Below are positions 42,289 through 51,395 of a stretch of DNA of 64,000 nt, piece after piece. Below the pieces are notes generated by a model that worked only from the letters and a program-made list of their open reading frames with translations, was not told the DNA's origin and made no database searches. The position numbers and the translations under genes were made by a program. The DNA is from Centipeda periodontii DSM 2778 (lineage in GTDB: Bacteria > Bacillota > Negativicutes > Selenomonadales > Selenomonadaceae). Numbering within the stretch: the stretch's first letter is position 1; every line of letters starts with the position of its first letter. The stretch spans positions 2,030,125 to 2,094,124 of the forward strand of contig NZ_GL892076.1 of NCBI RefSeq assembly GCF_000213975.1. Direction: 5' to 3'.

Positions 42289-44298
42289 TTAGAACTTATA
42301 GCTGTAGCTGAGGAGATAGTTGATTGGGGCATTGTGATAACGTGCCCCACTGTGCATCGTCGTATCGTCGCGGTCAAGCACGTTGTCGATGCACAGGCTG
42401 ATCTCGCTGTTCTCATCGGGTGCATAGGTTGTGTTCCACGTAGTGAGCAGATATGGCTTTACCGCGCTTGGCTTCTCTCGTGACGGAAGAACCACACGGC
42501 TGGCCAGATAGGTTGCCGTGAGTGACGATGTCCACTTATCCTTCTGGTAGGTCACACCGCCCGTAAGCTGAACTTTTCCAAAGGTACGATACCACCCGCC
42601 CGGGCGGTCGGTGTTGTTCGTCTGAGGGTTCTGCCATGTCACGCCCCATCGATAGGAGAGCCCGTGTGTCCCGCGAATCTCGTCGGACAGCTCAATCCCC
42701 GTATTGCGAAAATCTTCGTTGACATACTTATACTCCGTTTTTCCGCGTTCCACCGATGCCGTAATATTATCCTTGATATCGATATGGAACAGCGCTGCTT
42801 TCCATGTGTGCCCGCCATGATTTTTCTTCCAGCCGATTTCATAGTTGACACCCTTTTGCGGTTTCAGATTCGGCGCAGCTTTTTGGCGGTCATTATTTGG
42901 GTACATCTGGGAAAAGGTCGGCATGACAAAGGACTGACTGACGTTCAGATAGAGACTGTTGTCGCGATTGAGCTTATGCAACCACTGCCCCGATGCACTG
43001 AGATTGTTATAGTTTTGCCCGCGCGCAGCTCCTGTCGTCCACGTCTCGCGTAGACCGAAGATCCCCGTATTTTTCTCGTCAAATTTCTGCTCCCACTGCC
43101 CAAACACACCCCAGTTATTGCGTGTATAATGTGATGCCGCCGCCGTCGTTCGTGTTTGCAGAACGTCATAAACCTCATGCGCCAGATTGACCCCCGCAAT
43201 CGCGGTAGACTTTTTGCCGATACGCCATGTGCGCTGTAAGTCCAAACCGTATGTCGTGTTCTTTTCGCGTGTGTTGTACCACCCATTCGGTGTTCTTCTT
43301 CCGACTGAGGAGATGAGATTTGGTCCCATCGACTCAATCGTCCCCGTATTGAAATACAGGCTTCCCTTCCAGTCTCGATCCTTATAGTTGATCTGTGTTG
43401 TATATCGCTTTGTCGTATACTTACGCGAATTATACGGCTCGCCCACACGAATGCCATTGGTACTGAGAGTGACCTCCGAGAATATACGGTCGTACCTTGC
43501 CTCCGTTTCATAGTAACTCAAAAGAAAGTCGAGATGCGGATTCACTTGATACGTAAATCCTGCACTTTGCTTTTTTATATTGTGTATATCCGTACGCGTT
43601 TCTCCTGTGAGTTGCGGGACTTTGCTGCTGTTTAGCAGATTTACATCTGCATAGGTGATACCGTCCCTGCGGCCAAACTTATCATAATTGTAGTATAAAC
43701 CAAATTTTTCATCCCCGACACTCACGCCGTAGCTGCGCTGTCCATAGTTGCCAAAGCCTGCATGAACAGCGTTTTCCGTCTTTTTCTTCGTGATGATATT
43801 GACAACACCGGCTATCGCCTCACTGCCATAGAGGACAGAGCCGCTTCCCTTAACGATCTCAATGCGCTCAATGCTGCTTGCAGGGATTGCATCGAGATTG
43901 TACTTGCCGCGCCATGCAATTGGATTGCCGTTCATGAGCACGAGTGCACCACTTCTCACGCCGCGTACATTCAGTTCATTCGTCATCGTTCCCATCGATG
44001 CGCCGTTCGGTCCGAAAGCTTTGTAAGTAAAGCCATCCACTTTCTCAAGCACATCCGAAACATTCGCTGCGCCGCTGTTCTTGATCTCATCTGCCGTGAT
44101 AACGGTCGTCGCGGCGGGCACATCGATATCCCGCTTCTGAGTGCGCGTTGCCGTCACGACAACCTCGCCAAGCGAATACGAGGGCAGCAGTTCATCATCT
44201 CCTGTTCCCGTATGTGCGGTCTCTGCCGCATAGACATGCCCCGTCATCGCCGAAAGCGCAACTGCTGCTGCAAGGAAATTTTTACGCCACATCTTCAT
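42289..44298 (-). CDS. TonB-dependent outer-membrane receptor 2
   Basis: The 669-residue protein has a signal peptide (ends near AYAAET), TonB-box-like GEVVVTATRTQ, a plug with VITADEIKNSGAANVSDVLEKVDG and GSGSVLYGSEAIAGVVNIITKKK, and a barrel ending in SYSYKF. It is only distantly related to receptors 1 and 3 and resembles BtuB/HmuR-type receptors in length. It lies 20 bp downstream of tonB and is translated from the ATG at 44298, seven bases after GAGGAG. Confidence 0.95.
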   Translation of the reverse strand: MKMWRKNFLAAAVALSAMTGHVYAAETAHTGTGDDELLPSYSLGEVVVTATRTQKRDIDVPAATTVITADEIKNSGAANVSDVLEKVDGFTYKAFGPNGASMGTMTNELNVRGVRSGALVLMNGNPIAWRGKYNLDAIPASSIERIEIVKGSGSVLYGSEAIAGVVNIITKKKTENAVHAGFGNYGQRSYGVSVGDEKFGLYYNYDKFGRRDGITYADVNLLNSSKVPQLTGETRTDIHNIKKQSAGFTYQVNPHLDFLLSYYETEARYDRIFSEVTLSTNGIRVGEPYNSRKYTTKRYTTQINYKDRDWKGSLYFNTGTIESMGPNLISSVGRRTPNGWYNTREKNTTYGLDLQRTWRIGKKSTAIAGVNLAHEVYDVLQTRTTAAASHYTRNNWGVFGQWEQKFDEKNTGIFGLRETWTTGAARGQNYNNLSASGQWLHKLNRDNSLYLNVSQSFVMPTFSQMYPNNDRQKAAPNLKPQKGVNYEIGWKKNHGGHTWKAALFHIDIKDNITASVERGKTEYKYVNEDFRNTGIELSDEIRGTHGLSYRWGVTWQNPQTNNTDRPGGWYRTFGKVQLTGGVTYQKDKWTSSLTATYLASRVVLPSREKPSAVKPYLLTTWNTTYAPDENSEISLCIDNVLDRDDTTMHSGARYHNAPINYLLSYSYKF

Positions 44299-44318
44299 TG
44301 TCATTCTCCTCTATAAAA

Positions 44319-45077
44319 TTAATTCAACTGGAAACGAAACGTCTTTGTCCAAACACCTCTCCGTCCGTTATCCCCCGGATTAAAGCGAAAGCGCCACCCC
44401 GCGGCGACCGCCGCTCTGTCCATCGCGCGATAGCCCGATGAGGACTCAACGCTGACGGATTCCACGGAGCCATCCGCCGCCACAAGGATCTTGATCGTAA
44501 CCACCCCCTCCACATCATCATCAATGAGCTCCTGCGGGTACTCCGGAACAGCCTCTGAACGAAGGCTCGCCTCCACGCGTTCTTTCGGCGGTGCAGCAAC
44601 AGAACCAATCCCGGGGCTCCCATCTCCGCTTCCATCTCCGCCCTCAGTTCCGCTCCCTGTTCCTGATCCGCTGCTCGTTCCGGCAGAGGAAGTCTCTGTC
44701 CCGCTGCCCGAGCTGCTGCTCTCCCCCGCTGATCCCGTCTGCACCGCATGCACAGAATTCTGTACCGTGCGTGGTGTATTCTGCTGCGGTTTTGTTTGCG
44801 GCTTCTGCTCCTCCTGCTGCACGATATTTTTATCCTGCACAACGATGTCATCCATCGTCACCACAGGAGCGGCGGCCGGAGCAGCATCACCGGCGGCGCT
44901 GCCCGTATCGCCGCCCGCATCGTAGAGCACAACGTCGATGGGCGCTCTCTTTCCGGACGGCTCCGCAACGGAGAAGAGCCCACACGCCGCCGCGATCAGA
45001 AAAAGTATGAGATGCAGGATCAGAGAGCCTGCAAGAGCTTTGCGTTCACCGTCACGTTCCATCACATTTTCTTCCAT
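44319..45077 (-). CDS. tonB: energy transducer TonB
   Basis: The 252-residue protein has an N-terminal membrane anchor (SLILHLILFLIAAACGLFSVA), a long linker and a C-terminal TonB domain (YPQELIDDDVEGVVTIKILVAADGSVESVSVESSSGYRAMDRAAVAA). The linker is dominated by Ser, Gly and Thr (about 115-160) instead of the Pro-Lys/Glu repeats of enteric TonB. ExbB and ExbD are not encoded nearby. The start lies 1 bp after the permease stop, so it is coupled to the ABC transporter genes. Confidence 0.93.
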   Translation of the reverse strand: MEENVMERDGERKALAGSLILHLILFLIAAACGLFSVAEPSGKRAPIDVVLYDAGGDTGSAAGDAAPAAAPVVTMDDIVVQDKNIVQQEEQKPQTKPQQNTPRTVQNSVHAVQTGSAGESSSSGSGTETSSAGTSSGSGTGSGTEGGDGSGDGSPGIGSVAAPPKERVEASLRSEAVPEYPQELIDDDVEGVVTIKILVAADGSVESVSVESSSGYRAMDRAAVAAGWRFRFNPGDNGRRGVWTKTFRFQLN

Positions 45078-45078
45078 G

Positions 45079-46116
45079 TCATGCCACCATCTTCATATGC
45101 CTGCGCAGGAGATACAGGAAGTAGGGCGTGCCGATAAACGCCGTCATAATGCCGACACGAATCTCCATCCCATGAAGCAAAATGCGCCCGAGCGAATCAC
45201 AGAGCACGAGGAATACGGCACCTGCCAAGAGACTCGCGGGCAGCAGGCGGCGATGGTCGGGACCGATCAGGAGGCGCACCATATGCGGAACAACGAGTCC
45301 CACAAAGCCGATGTTGCCGCTGATGCAGACGCCTGCCGCCGTCGTGAGCGAGGCGAGTACGAGGAAGAGCAGGCGAAACGCCGTCACGGGCATGCCCGCT
45401 GCGCGCGCCTCCACCTCGCCGAACGCAAGCAGGTTCAGATGCCGCGCGAGGAGCACCATGACGGATGCACCGACGCCGATCGGACCTATGCCGAGCAGGA
45501 CATGATCCCAGCGCCGATAATCGAGTCCGCCGATCGTCCAAAAGAGGTACTGCTGCATCTTCTGCTCGTTCATCACCGTGAGAATTGCTGCCGTGCACGC
45601 CGCGAGGAACATTCCCACCACAACACCTGAGAGCAGGAGTGTCATAACCGGGATCCGCCCGCGCCGCATCGACAGCGATACGGTCAGCCCCACGGCAAGG
45701 ATTGCCCCCGTAAAGGCAAAGGCGGGCAGCGAGAGCACGCTCCTCGCCGTCACCCCGATGCCGATGGCGAGCACCGCACCGACGGAGGCACCGCTCGATA
45801 CGCCGATGATGCCGGGATCGGCAAGAGGATTGCTGAAGATCCCCTGCAGAACCGCACCCGAGACACCGAGCCCCGCACCGACCATCATGCCGACAAGTGT
45901 ACGCGGGAGGCGGATATGCCAGAGCACCGCCTCCTGCTCGGGCGTCACGACAACATCCGTAAAGATAGGAAGCCCTGCCGCATGTGCAAAGGAAGCAACG
46001 ACCGCCTCCATCGGGATATCGTACTGCCCCGAGCTCATAGACAGGAGGATCGCAAAGAGGAGCGCTCCAACGAGAGCACATAGAAAGAGCTGTGTTCGAT
46101 GCTGTCCAAAACTCAT
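45079..46116 (-). CDS. FecCD/BtuC-type ABC permease
   Basis: The 345-residue membrane protein has about ten helices and the family phrases LPRTLVGMMVGAGLGVSGAVLQGIFSNPLADPGIIGVSSGASVGAVLAI and GNIGFVGLVVPHMVRLLIGPDHRRLLPASLLAGA. This family moves cobalamin, haem or ferric siderophores. It overlaps the ATPase gene by 4 bp (ATGA) and is followed immediately by tonB. Confidence 0.95.
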   Translation of the reverse strand: MSFGQHRTQLFLCALVGALLFAILLSMSSGQYDIPMEAVVASFAHAAGLPIFTDVVVTPEQEAVLWHIRLPRTLVGMMVGAGLGVSGAVLQGIFSNPLADPGIIGVSSGASVGAVLAIGIGVTARSVLSLPAFAFTGAILAVGLTVSLSMRRGRIPVMTLLLSGVVVGMFLAACTAAILTVMNEQKMQQYLFWTIGGLDYRRWDHVLLGIGPIGVGASVMVLLARHLNLLAFGEVEARAAGMPVTAFRLLFLVLASLTTAAGVCISGNIGFVGLVVPHMVRLLIGPDHRRLLPASLLAGAVFLVLCDSLGRILLHGMEIRVGIMTAFIGTPYFLYLLRRHMKMVA

Positions 46117-46964
46117 ACCGTCACCACCTCTTTCTCCGATCTTCCGAGGATCACGCTGAGGAGCTGCGCGCTCTCTCCCCCGTCCACCTTCGCCTCCGTA
46201 TACACCTCTGCATGATGTGTCAATGGGTTCTCAACAACGCGCACAGGCGCTCCATATGCCCGTGTCAGGAGCTCATCTGTCAGCACATCGCGCGGTGCTC
46301 CATCGGCGAGAAGTTTTCCATGACCGACGAGGAGGAGCCGCGAGCAGAAGCGTGCGGCAAGACTCAGTTCATGCGCAACCAGCAGTACCGTTTTGCCCGC
46401 CGCACAAAGGTCCCGACAAAAGCGGAAAATCTCCTCCTGATAGATAATGTCGAGTCCCGTTGCGGGTTCGTCGAGGAAAAGCACGGGCGTCTGTTGGGCG
46501 AGCACCTTTGCGAGCAGGACGCGCTGACGCTGCCCGCCCGACATGGCGTGTAGCGGCGTATCGGCGAGCTCCGATACACCTGTATACGCCATACAGGCAT
46601 CGGCAATCGCAAGATCATCCGCCTTTTCCTGACTCCACCATGAGAGATAGGGGTAGCGACCAGCGAGCACAATATCTCGTGCCGTATATGCAAAGGTCAT
46701 CTCCATGTGCTGCTGCAGATATGCCACACGGCGTGCAAACTCCTTTGCTTCAAGCGCATGGATGTCATCCCCCATCAACACAGCACTCCCGGACAGGATC
46801 GGAAGTATTCCGCGCAACGTCTTTAGAAGTGTGCTCTTGCCCGCGCCGTTGGGTCCGATCAGCCCGACAATCTCCCCCGTCCCCACGGTGAATGACACAT
46901 CCTCGAGGATGACCTTTCCGTTATACCCTGCATAGAGATTTTCCGCACGGATCATCTCGTTCAA
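46113..46964 (-). CDS. FecE/BtuD/HmuV-type ABC ATPase
   Basis: The 283-residue ATPase has GLIGPNGAGKSTLLKTL (Walker A), the signature MSGGQRQRVLLAKVLAQQTPVLFLDEPATGLD and an H-loop VLLVAHELSLAARFC. It pairs with the FecCD permease encoded downstream. The best start is TTG at 46964, 7 bp after AAGGGGG; an ATG three codons later has no ribosome site. The C-terminal extension beyond residue 230 is typical for corrinoid and haem importers. Confidence 0.93.
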   Translation of the reverse strand: MNEMIRAENLYAGYNGKVILEDVSFTVGTGEIVGLIGPNGAGKSTLLKTLRGILPILSGSAVLMGDDIHALEAKEFARRVAYLQQHMEMTFAYTARDIVLAGRYPYLSWWSQEKADDLAIADACMAYTGVSELADTPLHAMSGGQRQRVLLAKVLAQQTPVLFLDEPATGLDIIYQEEIFRFCRDLCAAGKTVLLVAHELSLAARFCSRLLLVGHGKLLADGAPRDVLTDELLTRAYGAPVRVVENPLTHHAEVYTEAKVDGGESAQLLSVILGRSEKEVVTV

Positions 46965-46986
46965 ATAAAATCCCCCTTCCACACGG

Positions 46987-47973
46987 TTACTTCACTGCAG
47001 AAAGATGTTCATCCTCACCCTGCTTAAATTCATCGCCGTAAACACGATAGGCAATCTCCTGCACACCGAAAACGAAATCCTGCGAACAGTTGTAGATGTA
47101 ACCTTCAAACGGCTCCGCAAAAGCCTCATTCCGGATCGCCTTCATCGTCTGCAGGGATGGATCGTCCAAATACTCCCTGCGGAATTTCTCCACATCGTAT
47201 TTCCCATGATCGTTGTACGTCGGCAGGAAGAGAATATCGGGATCAATCTGGACAAGCTGCTCCTTCGTCATGACTTGAAAGTCACGAATGCCGAGTTCTG
47301 CACGCCCATTGATCACGCCCGCATAGTGACACGCCTCGTCAAAGCTACTGCCGAGTCCGCCGTAGCCCGACATGAGCGAGATGAGGACAACACGCTTGCG
47401 CTCGGTCTGTGGAATTTTCGCGACCTTTTCCTGAATCTCCGCGAGCTTTGCATCCATCATCGCGCGGAGTTTTTGTCCGCGCTCCGGCACCCCCGCCGCC
47501 GCCGCAAGGAGTTCGATCGTCTCGCGAATCTCTGCAAGATTCGATGCGCCCTTGCAGACGATGACTTTGAGTCCCACCTCTCGCAGGGAGGGCACCATCG
47601 TAAGATCACCCCAGTCCGGAACGACGACGAGATCGGGCTGCAGCGCCATGATCTCCTCCACCGTCGGATTTCCGATGCGCTGCGGAATCTCCTTGACGAG
47701 TCCTGTGACATTGGAGCTCACAGGATCATCGAGCAGCGTATTGACCGCCGCCATACGCTGCGGCTCGACGAGGCCGAGCATCGTTTCATCCGTGCTCATC
47801 GAGAGTGTGACGATGCGCTTTGGCGGTGAGGGGAAGTCAACGACCGTCCCCTCAATATCCGTAACCGTATATGCCGCAGGCTTCTCCTCAGCCGACTTTG
47901 GCATGCTGCACGCCGTGAGCAAGACACACAGCATACAGAGAAAAACCACAGGGAGCTTTTTCTTTAACAACAT
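46987..47973 (-). CDS. FecB/BtuF-type substrate-binding lipoprotein 1
   Basis: The 328-residue protein has a lipoprotein signal (LLTACS, Cys22) and a periplasmic-binding fold of the helical-backbone type used for corrinoids, haem and siderophores. Marker segments are PPKRIVTLSMSTDETMLGL, ALQPDLVVVPDW, KVIVCKGASNLAEI, SGYGGLGSSFDEACHYAGVING and YIYNCSQDFVFGVQEIAYRVYGDEF. The last two recur in lipoproteins 2 and 3, so the three share an origin and probably ligand type. It immediately precedes the ATPase gene in transcription order. Confidence 0.93.
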   Translation of the reverse strand: MLLKKKLPVVFLCMLCVLLTACSMPKSAEEKPAAYTVTDIEGTVVDFPSPPKRIVTLSMSTDETMLGLVEPQRMAAVNTLLDDPVSSNVTGLVKEIPQRIGNPTVEEIMALQPDLVVVPDWGDLTMVPSLREVGLKVIVCKGASNLAEIRETIELLAAAAGVPERGQKLRAMMDAKLAEIQEKVAKIPQTERKRVVLISLMSGYGGLGSSFDEACHYAGVINGRAELGIRDFQVMTKEQLVQIDPDILFLPTYNDHGKYDVEKFRREYLDDPSLQTMKAIRNEAFAEPFEGYIYNCSQDFVFGVQEIAYRVYGDEFKQGEDEHLSAVK

Positions 47974-48006
47974 CTCTCTTCCTTTCCGATGCTTGTGCGG
48001 CTTCCT

Positions 48007-49284
48007 CTATGAAAGAGAGATCTTTCGCCGCAAAATATTGCCGTTCCACAGCTGCTCTTCGATATGGCGTGCACCGCGCAGTCCCATAAAGGGAACATCC
48101 GTCAAACGCAGTGCATCCTGTACGGGATAGGATATAGGAAGGTATTGCGTCCCCTTCGGATCGATATGCGCCGACTCATTGCTGCTGCCGAGCAGCAGTC
48201 CACCCTCCATCGCAGAGAGGATCTGCTGTATCCGCACGGCATCCGTTTCTCCCGGAATCTCGTCCGCAATCTTCATGACTTCCTGCGTGCGCTCAGCCTC
48301 CGCCGCCACGGCGAGGTGGCAGACATCTGCCCACTCCGTCCGCAGCGCATGGGCAATCCCCCATGCAACGGAGCGCGGCGCACGAATGAGCGCCGTATCG
48401 TAGCGGAGCTCCCCCCACAGGCTCTTGCACTCGTTGATACGCAGGAAGTCCTCGCACGTCACACGTGCGATCTCTGCCTCTGTTTCATCCCCGCGCACAG
48501 GCGGCAATGCACGCGCAATTTCTTCCAGCCAGCGCCGCGTCCCCGCACGTCCATACGGCGGCAGAGGTGCAATATAGGGCGTACTGCAGATATCCTCCAG
48601 CAAGCGAGCGCTCTCAAGCCCCAATTCATCATGCACCACAATGTTCAGCGCTGCACGCGACAGAGTGCAAAGTTCCGCAGCGAACATCTCGCTGCCAAAG
48701 ACTGCATGCACTGTATAGCCTGCCATCTCGAGCAGACGCACGAGCTCGCGCACATCATTCCCGCCGTTGTAATAGGCACTCGTCATGCCGATCAGATTGA
48801 CCGTATTCACCTGAGGCTCCTGCCGCTCCGGCAGGAGCACCGAAAGTGCAGTGTGCGCCGCCTTGTCCCATCCGTCCGCAAAGCTGCCAACCAATCCGCT
48901 CGTGTCAAGCGCGACAATCGGACAGGTGATCCCGGCTCCGTGTGCAATCGCCTCGATATCATCCCCGATCAGCCCTGCCGCACAGCTGCTGACGATGGCA
49001 AGCAGCGCAGGCGGCTGCTCCACATAGGGGACAAGTGCATCGTGCAGATATTCCTCCGCGCCGAATACAATCGCGTCGTTGTCGAGCTGCGTACAGATCA
49101 TACGATGCGAGATCGTGCTTTGGCTATGCTCGATGTGACGCATCGCAAAGAAATAACACCAAAGCGGGCCGTTGACGACAATGACCGCATCCTGAATCCC
49201 TGCGAAGAACGCCGATGCACCTGCAAGAGCGCAGGTGTCCGTGCACATGCAGACATCATCGAAGGATTTTTCGCACTCATCCAT
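48007..49284 (-). CDS. nitrogenase component 1 family protein (NifD/NifK-like), subunit B
   Basis: The 425-residue protein belongs to the oxidoreductase/nitrogenase component 1 family, which includes NifD/NifK, BchN/BchB, BchY/BchZ and CfbD. It has cysteines at 12, 14 and 18, then Cys43 in VVNGPLWCYFF and Cys101 in SSCAAGLIGDDIEAI. These are the positions at which the family binds its bridging Fe-S cluster. It overlaps the preceding component gene by 8 bp. It is about 425 residues, shorter than true NifD/NifK, and lies outside any nif context. It probably forms a heteromer with the product of 49277-50584, receiving electrons from the NifH-like protein. Confidence 0.9.
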   Translation of the reverse strand: MDECEKSFDDVCMCTDTCALAGASAFFAGIQDAVIVVNGPLWCYFFAMRHIEHSQSTISHRMICTQLDNDAIVFGAEEYLHDALVPYVEQPPALLAIVSSCAAGLIGDDIEAIAHGAGITCPIVALDTSGLVGSFADGWDKAAHTALSVLLPERQEPQVNTVNLIGMTSAYYNGGNDVRELVRLLEMAGYTVHAVFGSEMFAAELCTLSRAALNIVVHDELGLESARLLEDICSTPYIAPLPPYGRAGTRRWLEEIARALPPVRGDETEAEIARVTCEDFLRINECKSLWGELRYDTALIRAPRSVAWGIAHALRTEWADVCHLAVAAEAERTQEVMKIADEIPGETDAVRIQQILSAMEGGLLLGSSNESAHIDPKGTQYLPISYPVQDALRLTDVPFMGLRGARHIEEQLWNGNILRRKISLS

Positions 49285-50584
49285 AGATCAGCCCTCCCCT
49301 GCTCTCATGCCTGTGCAGGATCTGACGCATATCATCGAGCAGGCGCCGCTCCATCGACCAACCGACCGACGGCAGTAGCGCGAGAAAGAGCTGGCGCAGC
49401 TTCGCATCGACGAGTTCGTGCGTCGTGAGGACAAAATCTACCGCGTGCAGCAGTTTCTCCGCTGCGGCATCCCCCTCATGATAAATAGATACATCCGTTC
49501 TGCGGCGCAGTTCCTCCTCCATCACTTCGCACCGCGCAGGCATAAAGCAGTCGAGCAGAATGATACCGGTCAGTTCCACCCCCACCCGTTTCAGAAGACG
49601 CAGAACGATCTCCGGCTGGAACCATGTAAGATCGCGCCCGATTGCCAGCACACAGCGCCGGCTCGCGAGATCAACGCGTGCCTTTTCCACGGCGCCGGCA
49701 AAGGATTCCTCCTCAACCGCAATGGCGCGCTCTGCCGCCTCCTCACGGTGACAGAGCTGACCAACACGCCGCAGCCAGACCTTCGTCTCCTCCGCTCCGA
49801 CCGCATAGATATCTCCGAGATACGGCGTGCCGAAGCGCTCCTTCATATGCTCGGCGAGTTCCACCAACTGCGCCTGTTTCTCATCGTCCATGCGGCGCCC
49901 GAGCAGGATGATGAGCTCCGCCTCCGGCACCGCCTGCAGTTCATCGAGTGCAAGATAGGAGGGAAACTGTGCCGTGACGCGCAGATCGAGCAGAGAGAGC
50001 AGACGACGCAATTCTTTTACATATTCTCCATGCATGCCGCCGCAGTCACCGAGCAGGGCAATCGTCCCTTCTCTTCGCCGTGCGGCGGGCTGCATAAAAC
50101 GATCCACGAGCGCACGCGCGGCATCAAGATACCCCGCATAGTATTCACCGTCGAGAAAACCGTGCGCCGATACCGCCGTGACAGGCAGCCCCAGTTCCTC
50201 CTCCATCTCCGCCGCAATCGCCTTCGTATCGTCACCAATCACGCCGCTGACACAGGAGTTTGCAATGAATACCGCCTGCGGATGATATTTCTGTGCGGCA
50301 AAGCGAACGCACTCCCGCAGGCGCTCCTCCCCGCCAAAGACCGCCTCGCTCTCCCCAAGCCCGCTCGTCAGGAGAGGAACGGGAGAGAGACGTACCGACG
50401 TTCCCGCCGCCGTCAACCGATGGAAGCTGCTCACATCCATCCCGTGCGCAATGTGTGCGCATGGACGCGGGCTGTGGAAGACGACAAGGGCACCGCGCAC
50501 AAAGGAGAGCGCACGCCAGACGCCCGGCATACTGCAGCTGCAGTTTGTACGGCGCACACCGACGCGTTTGACCTCAATCCCCAT
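49277..50584 (-). CDS. nitrogenase component 1 family protein (NifD/NifK-like), subunit A
   Basis: The 435-residue protein is a second member of the nitrogenase component 1 family. Candidate cluster ligands are Cys15/Cys17, Cys42 in HSPRPCAH and Cys111 in [13 protein letters not shown]; the segment [25 protein letters not shown] is the usual helix before the third cysteine. Its ATG at 50584 overlaps the end of the NifH-like gene by 11 bp and its own end overlaps the next component gene by 8 bp. The three therefore form a strictly coupled H-D-K-like set. FeMo-cofactor insertion genes (nifE, nifN, nifB) are absent. Confidence 0.9.
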   Translation of the reverse strand: MGIEVKRVGVRRTNCSCSMPGVWRALSFVRGALVVFHSPRPCAHIAHGMDVSSFHRLTAAGTSVRLSPVPLLTSGLGESEAVFGGEERLRECVRFAAQKYHPQAVFIANSCVSGVIGDDTKAIAAEMEEELGLPVTAVSAHGFLDGEYYAGYLDAARALVDRFMQPAARRREGTIALLGDCGGMHGEYVKELRRLLSLLDLRVTAQFPSYLALDELQAVPEAELIILLGRRMDDEKQAQLVELAEHMKERFGTPYLGDIYAVGAEETKVWLRRVGQLCHREEAAERAIAVEEESFAGAVEKARVDLASRRCVLAIGRDLTWFQPEIVLRLLKRVGVELTGIILLDCFMPARCEVMEEELRRRTDVSIYHEGDAAAEKLLHAVDFVLTTHELVDAKLRQLFLALLPSVGWSMERRLLDDMRQILHRHESRGGLIYG

Positions 50585-51386
50585 AGCTCTCCACCAGATC
50601 CTCAAGTTCCTCGAACTCCATCGGTGTCGGTATGGTCAGCATCTCATTCGTATCGATCTCCTGCGCGAGTGCCGTATAGTGCTGCGCCTGTTCCGACTCC
50701 GGCGCATAGGCGATGAGCGTCTGCCGGTGAATCTCCGCCTCGTGCACGGCACGGGAGCGTGGAATGTAGGCGATTAGCTGCGTGCCGAGCCGTGCGGCAA
50801 ACGCCGCGAGAAGTTCGCGCTCGTTCAGCACATCACGCCCGTTGCCGATGATGCCGCCGAGCTTTACCGCGCCGCGCGCGGCAAAGCGACGCACCCCCTT
50901 TGCAATGTTGTTTGTCGCATAGAGCGACATGAGCTCACCTGAGGAGACGATGTAGATCTCCTCGGCATAGCCCTCGCGGATCGGCACGGCAAAGCCGCCG
51001 CAGACCACATCGCCGAGGACATCATAGAGCACGACATCCAGATCGTCAAAGGCATGAAGTTCCTTAAGGCGCTCAAGTGCAACGATAATCCCACGCCCCG
51101 CACAGCCGACCCCCGGATCCGGTCCGCCGGCCTCAATGCAGCGAATGCCGTTCCAGCCCTCATGTATGATGTCTGTGAGCGTCAGCGCCGCACCCTTCTT
51201 CTCCCGCTCCAGATCGAGGATCGTGGAGGGTGCAATACGTCCGAGCAAGAGACGGGTCGAGTCATTCTTCGGATCGCAGCCGATCTGGCAGACGCGCCGC
51301 CCCATGCGCGAGAACGCGGCAGATACGTTTGCGGCTGTTGTGGACTTACCGATGCCGCCCTTGCCGTAGAACGCAATTTTTTTCAT
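50574..51386 (-). CDS. NifH/BchL-type ATP-dependent reductase
   Basis: The 270-residue protein is a nitrogenase iron protein homologue. P-loop GKGGIGKST is at 8-16. The two cysteines that hold a [4Fe-4S] cluster across the dimer are Cys95 in GVGCAGRG and Cys129 in [12 protein letters not shown], and switch I contains the CDPKNDST segment. It hydrolyses ATP to drive low-potential electrons into its partner, here the two component 1 proteins encoded downstream. Known relatives reduce N2, protochlorophyllide, chlorophyllide, Ni-sirohydrochlorin diamide or thioethers. Context with CobN and CbiZ favours a tetrapyrrole. Confidence 0.95.
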   Translation of the reverse strand: MKKIAFYGKGGIGKSTTAANVSAAFSRMGRRVCQIGCDPKNDSTRLLLGRIAPSTILDLEREKKGAALTLTDIIHEGWNGIRCIEAGGPDPGVGCAGRGIIVALERLKELHAFDDLDVVLYDVLGDVVCGGFAVPIREGYAEEIYIVSSGELMSLYATNNIAKGVRRFAARGAVKLGGIIGNGRDVLNERELLAAFAARLGTQLIAYIPRSRAVHEAEIHRQTLIAYAPESEQAQHYTALAQEIDTNEMLTIPTPMEFEELEDLVESYGD

Positions 51387-51395
51387 AGGATCACC

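Noticed and set aside
48007-51386. Nitrogen fixation genes (nifHDK)
   Set aside because: The proteins are shorter and divergent, no nifB, nifE, nifN or molybdenum transport genes are near, and the context is CobN, CbiZ and tetrapyrrole-type transport.
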